The translations under genes were made by a program, and so were the position numbers. DNA of 10,893 nt from Desulfatibacillaceae bacterium (GTDB lineage Bacteria > Desulfobacterota > Desulfobacteria > Desulfobacterales > Desulfatibacillaceae): NCBI GenBank assembly GCA_030018745.1, contig JASEHB010000040.1:1-10893 (forward strand), given 5' to 3'. Shown here piece by piece: positions 6,358 through 10,893 of the stretch. Position 1 is the first letter of the stretch; every line of letters begins with the position of its first letter. Below the pieces are notes generated by a model. The model was not told where the DNA came from. It worked only from the letters and a program-made list of their open reading frames with translations, and did not search any database.

Positions 6358-7515
6358 ATGGACTTTGGCCTGACAAAAGAGCAATTGGATTTGCAGAAGG
6401 CAGCCAGGGAATTTGCCAAGGGCGAATTTGACAAGGATTTGGCCCAGGAGCTGGATGCCAAGCACGAGTACCCGGATAAAATCTGGAAAAAGGCCGCAGA
6501 GCTTGGCTTTATCGGCCTGCATTTTCCCGAAAAATTCGGCGGCATGGACTACGGGGTCATGGAGAACATCATCGTGGCCGAGGAGTTCTGCCGGGCGGAT
6601 TCCACCATCGGGGCCTGCCTTGTTCTTGCCGGGTTTGCCTCCGAGTGCGTGCTGCGCTTTGGCTCCGAGGAGCAGAAAGCCAAGTGGCTGCCCAAAGTGG
6701 CCGGGGGCAAGTGCCTTTCCTGCGGCTGTTTTACAGAGCCGGGCCGCGGCTCGGACATAACCCAAATGGAAACCACGGCAGTGCTGGAAGGCGATGAATG
6801 GGTCATCAACGGGTCCAAGATATTCATCACCAACGGCGGCAAAAGGGCCGGTTTTTATGTGGTCCTGTGCCAGACAGACCCTGCCAGTAACCCCATGTAC
6901 CGGGGTATAAGCATGATTCTTGCCGAGGCTGACCGCTCTGGGATAAGCACAGCTTCCGTGGGCGAGAAAATGGGCATCCGCATGATGGACACCGCGGAAG
7001 TCACATTTGCCAATGTGCGCGTGCCAAAGGAAAACCTCATCGGCAAGGAAGGCAAAGGCTTTTACCAGGTGCTGGAGTTTTTTGACGAAAGCCGCATACT
7101 CATTGCAGCCCAGGCCCTTGGAACAGCCCAGGGCGCAATGGACAGGGCGCTCAACTATGTGAAGCAGCGGGAGCAGTTCGGCAAGAAGCTTGCCGAGTTC
7201 CAGATTACCCAGCACAAGCTTGCGGATATGGCCACAAAAATTGAGGCCGCCCGCCTGCTCACCTACAAGGCTGCCTGGAACTATGATCAGGGCCGCATTG
7301 ATCCCAAGCTCACCTCAATGGCAAAGATGTTTGCAGCCCGCGCTGCTGTTGAGGTGGCGGACGAGGCTATCCAGCTTCACGGCGGTTACGGCTACATGGC
7401 AGAATACGATGTTGAGCGCTTCTACCGGGACGCCAAGATAACCGAGATTTACGAAGGTACCAAGGAAATCCAGAAAAACACCATTGCAAGCTCGCTTTTG
7501 GGCAAAATGAAGTAG
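6358..7515 (+). CDS. Acyl-CoA dehydrogenase, short/medium-chain type (385 aa)
   Basis: This is a second FAD-dependent acyl-CoA dehydrogenase, of the compact tetrameric 380-aa class, which would also reduce EtfAB. The N-terminal helices run to about 115. The beta domain has TEPGRGSD (126-133) and WVINGSKIFITNGG (148-161). The C-terminal helices carry REQFGKKLAEFQ (271-282), LHGGYGYMAEYDVERFYRD (340-358) and IYEGTKEIQ, where Glu366 is at the usual catalytic-base position. The flavin-site motif has GRGSD where most relatives have AGSD, and is preceded by three close cysteines (119, 122, 124). The ATG has GAGGAG (6344-6349) eight bases upstream. Co-transcription with the 614-aa enzyme suggests that two substrates, chain lengths or sequential steps share one electron outlet. 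The exact substrate is not readable; glutaryl-, cyclohexyl- or fatty acyl-CoA are all possible. Confidence 0.93.
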   Translation: MDFGLTKEQLDLQKAAREFAKGEFDKDLAQELDAKHEYPDKIWKKAAELGFIGLHFPEKFGGMDYGVMENIIVAEEFCRADSTIGACLVLAGFASECVLRFGSEEQKAKWLPKVAGGKCLSCGCFTEPGRGSDITQMETTAVLEGDEWVINGSKIFITNGGKRAGFYVVLCQTDPASNPMYRGISMILAEADRSGISTASVGEKMGIRMMDTAEVTFANVRVPKENLIGKEGKGFYQVLEFFDESRILIAAQALGTAQGAMDRALNYVKQREQFGKKLAEFQITQHKLADMATKIEAARLLTYKAAWNYDQGRIDPKLTSMAKMFAARAAVEVADEAIQLHGGYGYMAEYDVERFYRDAKITEIYEGTKEIQKNTIASSLLGKMK

Positions 7516-7552
7516 GCCCGTTAAAAGGCAAAAATGTAATGGCGCAATTCAC

Positions 7553-7592
7553 GGGCGGCCCCTTCAAAAAAAAGGGGGGGCCGTCCTTGTTT
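7553..7592 (+). terminator. Probable intrinsic terminator of the etf operon
   Basis: GGGCGGCCCC (7553-7562) pairs with GGGGCCGTCC (7577-7586), ten pairs with one G-T, around a 14-base loop containing eight A and three G. A T-rich tail (TTGTTT, 7587-7592) follows. It lies 38 bases after the last dehydrogenase and 31 before the regulator, so the regulator may depend on read-through or its own promoter. The imperfect T-tract makes termination likely but partial. Confidence 0.55.
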
Positions 7593-7600
7593 GTGCAAAC
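7589..7600. promoter_or_regulatory. Candidate autoregulatory operator upstream of the MarR gene
   Basis: GTTTG-TG-CAAAC is a 12-base palindrome with five-base arms, ending 23 bases before the regulator's ATG. MarR proteins commonly bind short inverted repeats near their own promoters. Its size and position fit, but a 12-base dyad can occur by chance and it overlaps the tail of the preceding hairpin. Confidence 0.25.
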
Positions 7601-7623
7601 CAAAAGGGCCTGGCGAGGTCTTT

Positions 7624-8127
7624 ATGCCCGAAAACAGCATTTCAGAGCAGACCAAAACCATAGGCCGCCTTATCCGCAGGCTAATGCAGGCAGGCGAGGT
7701 TTACACCAAGACCCTGGACAAGACCTGCAAGGTAAGCGTGCCCCAGCTTGCCTGCCTTACTGTTCTGCACGAAAAAGGCCCCCTGCCGCCTTCGCGCATT
7801 GCCGCAGAAATAATGGTGCAGTCCTCCACGGTTACGGGCATAATAGACCGGCTGGAGCAAAAGGGCCTTGTGCAGCGGGTTCGCTGCTCCCCTGACCGCA
7901 GGGTTATCACAATTGAGCTTACCGAGGCAGGGGCAGACCTTGCGGGCAATGCCCCCCCGCCCATTTCCAGAACCATTGTGGAAGGACTGATGCGCCTGCC
8001 GGAAAAGGACATTGCAGATATTGTCCGGGGGCTTACAATTCTTACACATCTGCTGGACAAAACCGATTTTGCCGGGCAGGAGATTCTGGAAAACGGACAG
8101 GAAAACAGCAACAGCCCCAACTCCTGA
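7624..8127 (+). CDS. MarR-family transcriptional regulator
   Basis: This is a 167-aa cytoplasmic DNA-binding protein expected to act as a dimer. The winged helix-turn-helix occupies about 35-105: helices around LACLTVLHEKGPLPPSRIAAEIMVQSSTVTGIIDRLE, then the wing GLVQRV-CSPDRRVITIELTEAG with the family's conserved Asp-Arg pair (91-92). The flanking N- and C-terminal helices (about 8-32 and 112-146) would form the dimer interface. The ATG at 7624 is preferred to an in-frame TTG at 7591 because GAGG (7616-7619) sits just upstream, and the TTG frame runs through the palindrome and terminator tail. Its place directly behind the dehydrogenase/etf operon in the same direction suggests it regulates that operon, perhaps responding to an acyl-CoA or aromatic acid. 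The ligand is unknown. The last 15 residues are polar and probably disordered. Confidence 0.9.
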   Translation: MPENSISEQTKTIGRLIRRLMQAGEVYTKTLDKTCKVSVPQLACLTVLHEKGPLPPSRIAAEIMVQSSTVTGIIDRLEQKGLVQRVRCSPDRRVITIELTEAGADLAGNAPPPISRTIVEGLMRLPEKDIADIVRGLTILTHLLDKTDFAGQEILENGQENSNSPNS

Positions 8128-8134
8128 TGCAGCT

Positions 8135-8157
8135 TGCTGAAAGGCAGGCAGCATTTT
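8135..8157 (+). terminator. Weak candidate terminator after the MarR gene
   Basis: TGCTG (8135-8139) pairs with CAGCA (8149-8153), followed by TTTT (8154-8157). The stem is only five pairs with a nine-base loop. It lies in the 65-base gap between two convergent genes, where a terminator is expected. Confidence 0.3.
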
Positions 8158-8192
8158 AAGCAAAAAGCTCCGGCCAAAATAAATGGCTGCCC

Positions 8193-9248
8193 TTACTCCG
8201 TGTAGATGCGGGTGCTGCCCGCAAAATCCCTTGCCTGCCATCTGCCCCGGCCCAGATACTTAACCGAATGTGAATCCAGCCTCACCTTGCCCCAGCCTCC
8301 GGGCAGATCCAGCACATAGGCTGGCAGGCTCATGCCGCCAATCCTCTGGCGCAGGCCGTCCATCATCTCCAGCCCTCTTTGTATGGGTACAACAAAGTGG
8401 GCAACCCCTTTCACCCTGTCCAGATGATGCAGGTAGTAGGGCCTCACCCGCAGGGCATAAAGGTCTGCAAAAAGGGCCTCAAGGGTTTTGGCGTTGTCAT
8501 TCACACCCTTTAGCAGAACACTCTGGGAGCCAAGCACCAGACCCGCATCCGCCATAAGCCCTATTGCCTTTGCTGCCTGGGGCAAAAGCTCCAAGGGGTG
8601 GTTGACATGGATATTCACAAATAGGGGCCTGTGCCGGGCAAGGATTTCAAGCAGATTTTGGCTTATCCTTTCAGGCATGGCTGCGGGTACGCGGGTGTGG
8701 ATGCGCAGAGCCTTTACATGGCTGATGGCGGCAAGCTGTGCAAGCAGGTCTTTTAGGCTTTGGTCATCCATCATCAGCGGGTCCCCGCCGGAGAGAATTA
8801 CCTCTCTTATTGCCGGGGTGTTTTTTATGTAGCCCAAAGCAGGCTCCAAATTTGCTGGAGCGCCCTGCCCTTCCTTTGCCCACAGGCGTTTTCGCAGGCA
8901 GAAGCGGCAGCGCACAGGGCAGCAATTTGAAGCAAGCAGCACAACCCTGTCCGGGTAGCGGTGGAGAATTGCCCCAACCGGCGAGCAGGCCTGCTCTGCA
9001 AGGGGGTCTGCCTCGCCGCACTCTGCAAGCTCTTCAACAGATGGCACAAACTGCCTGTAAACCGGGTCGTCAATTTCTTTGATAAGGTCAAGAAATCCAC
9101 TGGTTATCTTTGCGGGATAGATTTCTGCAACCCTTTGCAATTCCACCGGGTCCAGCCCTCTGCCGCTGTCCGGCAGCTGGGCGGCAAGCCCGCTGAAAAA
9201 TGCACTGCCGGAAAAATAGGTCTGCTTTGCCAAATCAATAGGAATCAT
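8193..9248 (-). CDS. kamA: KamA-family radical SAM lysine aminomutase-like protein
   Basis: This is a radical S-adenosylmethionine, PLP-dependent enzyme that would move an amino group from the alpha to the beta carbon of lysine, either free (making beta-lysine, a compatible solute or catabolic intermediate) or on a protein or tRNA-like substrate as in EF-P modification. The 4Fe-4S motif is Cys110-x3-Cys114-x2-Cys117, with SGGDP at 153-157 and the PLP lysine in PGGWGK (Lys321). By spacing, Arg119, Asp277 and Asp314 match Clostridium subterminale aminomutase Arg134, Asp293 and Asp330, which hold the lysine substrate. At 351 aa it is shorter than the roughly 416-aa clostridial enzyme and near EpmB size; no efp or epmA gene is in the window. 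The ATG at 9248 has GAGG only one base upstream, an unusually tight spacing. An in-frame stop 18 bases before it rules out a much longer protein. Confidence 0.85.
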   Translation of the reverse strand: MIPIDLAKQTYFSGSAFFSGLAAQLPDSGRGLDPVELQRVAEIYPAKITSGFLDLIKEIDDPVYRQFVPSVEELAECGEADPLAEQACSPVGAILHRYPDRVVLLASNCCPVRCRFCLRKRLWAKEGQGAPANLEPALGYIKNTPAIREVILSGGDPLMMDDQSLKDLLAQLAAISHVKALRIHTRVPAAMPERISQNLLEILARHRPLFVNIHVNHPLELLPQAAKAIGLMADAGLVLGSQSVLLKGVNDNAKTLEALFADLYALRVRPYYLHHLDRVKGVAHFVVPIQRGLEMMDGLRQRIGGMSLPAYVLDLPGGWGKVRLDSHSVKYLGRGRWQARDFAGSTRIYTE

Positions 9249-9319
9249 GCCTCGTAAGCTTTTCTTTTAAGCAGCCTGTTTTTTGAACAGCATGGGTTAT
9301 TCAAAGCCTTATCGCAAAG

Positions 9320-9353
9320 AAAAAAGGGGCCTTGCGCTTGAGCGCCAGGCCCC
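9320..9353 (-). terminator. Intrinsic terminator of tRNA-Arg
   Basis: Read on the minus strand, GGGGCCT pairs with AGGCCCC (outer arms 9347-9353 and 9326-9332). A further GCGC/GCGC pairing inside closes a four-base loop, and a run of six T follows (9325-9320). One mismatch interrupts the stem. It begins ten bases beyond the tRNA 3' end and separates the tRNA transcript from the kamA-family gene downstream. Confidence 0.85.
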
Positions 9354-9362
9354 TGAATTTTC

Positions 9363-9438
9363 TGGTGCGCCCGGCAGGATTCGAACCTGCGGCTTTCAGC
9401 TCCGGAGGCTGACGCTCTATCCCCTGAGCTACGAGCGC
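9363..9438 (-). tRNA. tRNA-Arg (anticodon CCG)
   Basis: The minus-strand sequence folds as a 76-base cloverleaf: acceptor GCGCTCG with CGGGCGC (one G-T), D-arm GCTC/GAGC, anticodon arm TCAGC/GCTGA around the loop CTCCGGA, five-base variable loop, T-arm GCAGG/CCTGC with TTCGAAT, and discriminator A followed by an encoded CCA. The anticodon CCG reads the arginine codon CGG. It has its own promoter and terminator, so it appears to be a single-gene transcription unit between folC and the kamA-family gene. Confidence 0.97.
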
Positions 9439-9453
9439 AATCTGTTGAGGGCT

Positions 9454-9482
9454 TCTATACGCAAATTCGCCCTGCAAAGCAA
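9454..9482 (-). promoter_or_regulatory. Sigma-70-type promoter for tRNA-Arg
   Basis: On the minus strand, TTGCTT (9482-9477) and TATAGA (9459-9454) are separated by exactly 17 bases and lie just past the folC stop codon. Transcription would start about 8-10 bases before the mature tRNA 5' end at 9438. Each box matches the consensus at four of six positions. Confidence 0.55.
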
Positions 9483-9485
9483 GGC

Positions 9486-10808
9486 CTAATCCCTTGCAAT
9501 TTCAAAGGTGGCTGATAAAAGCCCCTTTTTGATGAGGGCCTTGCGGGCCTCGCCCACAATGTACAATGACCCAGCCACAAGAATCGTATCCTTTCCTGGC
9601 CGGGCCAGAGACAGAGCCTTTTCCAGAGCTGTTTCCACGGAAGGGGCGGTTTGGGCGGAAGGCACAATTTTTTGAGCAAAGGGCAGAAGATCTCCTGCAT
9701 CAACAGCCCTGTCAATGTCCGCATGGGTTATGACCGCTGCCCTTGCGCCGGACAAAAGCAGAGGCATCATGGCCTGATAAGGCTTGTCATCCAGAAAGCC
9801 TGCAACAACCACAAGCCTGCTGTTTAGCTTTTCCCGCTCAATGTGCCTGGCAAGGCAGCGCATGGCGTCCAGGTTGTGCGCGCCGTCCAGCAAAATCGGA
9901 ACAGGGCCGTCAACCATTTCAAGCCTTCCCGGCCAGTTCACCCTGGCAAGTCCCCTGCGCAGGGCATCCTCGCCGATTTCTGCCTCTCCTCTTTTAGCTA
10001 TAAGCTCAAGAGCAGCCAGGGCAAGGGCCGCATTGCGGGACTGGTGGACGCCCGGCAGACGGGTGGAAAGGCCCTTGAGTTGCCAGCCCATGCCCTTGTA
10101 GTCAAATGTGTTGTCTTTATGGCGGCGCACGGAAAAATCACGGCCATTAAGATAAAGGGGGGCAGACTTTTCCCTGGCAGCCGCCTCCACAGCCGCAAGG
10201 GCGCTTTTCTGGCTAACGCCTGTTACCACCGGAGCGCCCTGCTTGATGATACCAGCCTTTTCCCCGGCAATTTTGGCAATCGTGCTGCCAAGGTACAATT
10301 TATGCTCAAGGCTTATGTTGGTGATAACGCAAAGCACAGGGTTCAAGACATTTGTGGCATCCAGCCGCCCGCCCATGCCGGTTTCCACAACAGCCCAGGT
10401 CACTTGGCGCTTTGCAAAAAGATACCAGGCCATTGCGGTTGTGAACTCGAAGAATGTCGGCTGGCGCGGCACTTTGCGCACGCTTTTCACGGCATTGTAG
10501 GCGTCAAAAACCTCTTCATCAGCAACAGGAAACCCGTTTATGCAAAACCTCTCGTTGACATCAATAAGATGTGGGCTGGTGTAAACCCCAACCCCAAGAC
10601 CTGCCTCCCGGAGCACAGAGGAGATGGTGGCTGCCACAGATCCCTTGCCGTTTGTGCCGGCAATGTGAATGCTCTTGAATTTGTCCTGGGGCCTGCCCAC
10701 GCCTTCAAGCATGGCTGTAATGGTTTCCACCCCAAGCTTTATGCCGAACCGGCCAAGGCCAAACATTTGGGCCAGAGCCTTCTGGTAGTTTTCCGGGCTG
10801 TATTGCAT
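9486..10808 (-). CDS. folC: Folylpolyglutamate synthase / dihydrofolate synthase
   Basis: This cytoplasmic Mur-ligase-family ATPase adds glutamate to dihydropteroate and/or extends the polyglutamate tail of folates. Visible in order are the P-loop HIAGTNGKGSVAA (48-60), TSPHLIDVNERFCING (77-92), VVETGMGGRLDATNVL (140-155), the ITNISLEH region (His169), GEKAGIIK (182-189, Lys184 being the usual carbamylated lysine), WPGRLE (292-297) and LLDGAHNLDAM (307-316). The 440-aa length is normal. I chose the ATG at 10808 (MQYSPENYQKAL), which has AGGA about eight bases upstream. An in-frame ATG at 10859 would add 17 residues but read through a strong hairpin and has no clear ribosome binding site. It ends 48 bases before tRNA-Arg. 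No dedicated partner is seen, and the upstream neighbour lies outside the window. Confidence 0.95.
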   Translation of the reverse strand: MQYSPENYQKALAQMFGLGRFGIKLGVETITAMLEGVGRPQDKFKSIHIAGTNGKGSVAATISSVLREAGLGVGVYTSPHLIDVNERFCINGFPVADEEVFDAYNAVKSVRKVPRQPTFFEFTTAMAWYLFAKRQVTWAVVETGMGGRLDATNVLNPVLCVITNISLEHKLYLGSTIAKIAGEKAGIIKQGAPVVTGVSQKSALAAVEAAAREKSAPLYLNGRDFSVRRHKDNTFDYKGMGWQLKGLSTRLPGVHQSRNAALALAALELIAKRGEAEIGEDALRRGLARVNWPGRLEMVDGPVPILLDGAHNLDAMRCLARHIEREKLNSRLVVVAGFLDDKPYQAMMPLLLSGARAAVITHADIDRAVDAGDLLPFAQKIVPSAQTAPSVETALEKALSLARPGKDTILVAGSLYIVGEARKALIKKGLLSATFEIARD

Positions 10809-10846
10809 GGAAGTATCCTGCTTAAAAAGCAAAAAGGTCGAAAAGA

Positions 10847-10886
10847 CAAAACCCAACACAAGAAACCGTGTTGGGTTTTGTTATTT
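10847..10886. terminator. Strong hairpin, possibly a bidirectional terminator, upstream of folC
   Basis: CAAAACCCAACAC (10847-10859) pairs perfectly with GTGTTGGGTTTTG (10868-10880) around an eight-base loop. T-rich tails lie on both sides when read outward: TTATTT on the plus strand, and TTTT then TTTTT on the minus strand. On the minus strand it would end the gene upstream of folC, or attenuate folC transcription. On the plus strand no gene close to its left uses it. Confidence 0.7.
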
Positions 10887-10893
10887 AAAATTC

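Noticed and set aside
6304..7215. Minus-strand open frame (303 codons) opposite the second acyl-CoA dehydrogenase
   Set aside because: It is a shadow of a well-supported dehydrogenase, with no ribosome binding site or family motif.
9283..9489. Plus-strand frame of 68 codons across the tRNA region
   Set aside because: It runs through the tRNA-Arg gene and its terminator on the opposite strand and has no coding signature.

Overview
The window looks like part of a chromosome from an anaerobic, fatty-acid-oxidising bacterium, most likely a sulfate reducer or relative in the Desulfobacterota. This is an inference from gene content: two acyl-CoA dehydrogenases grouped with EtfAB and a membrane FeS/CCG-type ETF:menaquinone oxidoreductase, plus a KamA-family radical SAM enzyme. 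No ribosomal RNA or other phylogenetic marker is present to settle it. Coding is dense and the base composition even, with no insertion sequence, phage gene, CRISPR array or integrase.

Bases 1-442 contain no convincing complete gene. They form an AT-rich leader with several symmetrical or repeated elements: a 22-bp near-perfect palindrome (164-185), a spaced inverted repeat (240-276), an 11-bp-period degenerate tandem array (282-325) and a short palindrome over the first Shine-Dalgarno (416-430).

Bases 443-7515 are a five-gene plus-strand operon: a large (614 aa) FadE/DmdC-type acyl-CoA dehydrogenase, a 701-aa membrane FeS oxidoreductase, etfB, etfA and a 385-aa acyl-CoA dehydrogenase. Together they make a complete route from acyl-CoA through FAD and EtfAB to a heme/FeS membrane enzyme and menaquinone. 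Each non-overlapping gene junction holds a potential RNA hairpin, and a GC-rich hairpin follows the last gene. A MarR-family regulator (7624-8127) comes next in the same orientation and is the obvious candidate controller.

Bases 8193-10808 are on the minus strand. Reading in that direction, they hold folC (folylpolyglutamate/dihydrofolate synthase), tRNA-Arg(CCG) with its own promoter and intrinsic terminator, and a KamA-family radical SAM enzyme that retains every lysine-2,3-aminomutase active-site residue I could check. A strong bidirectional-looking hairpin lies upstream of folC at the right edge.

I see no clearly undescribed system. The operon matches the known ACAD-ETF-EMO arrangement. 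The most checkable new points are the cis-regulatory architecture in the leader, the odd Cys-rich flavin-site strand of the second dehydrogenase, and the compact aminomutase.
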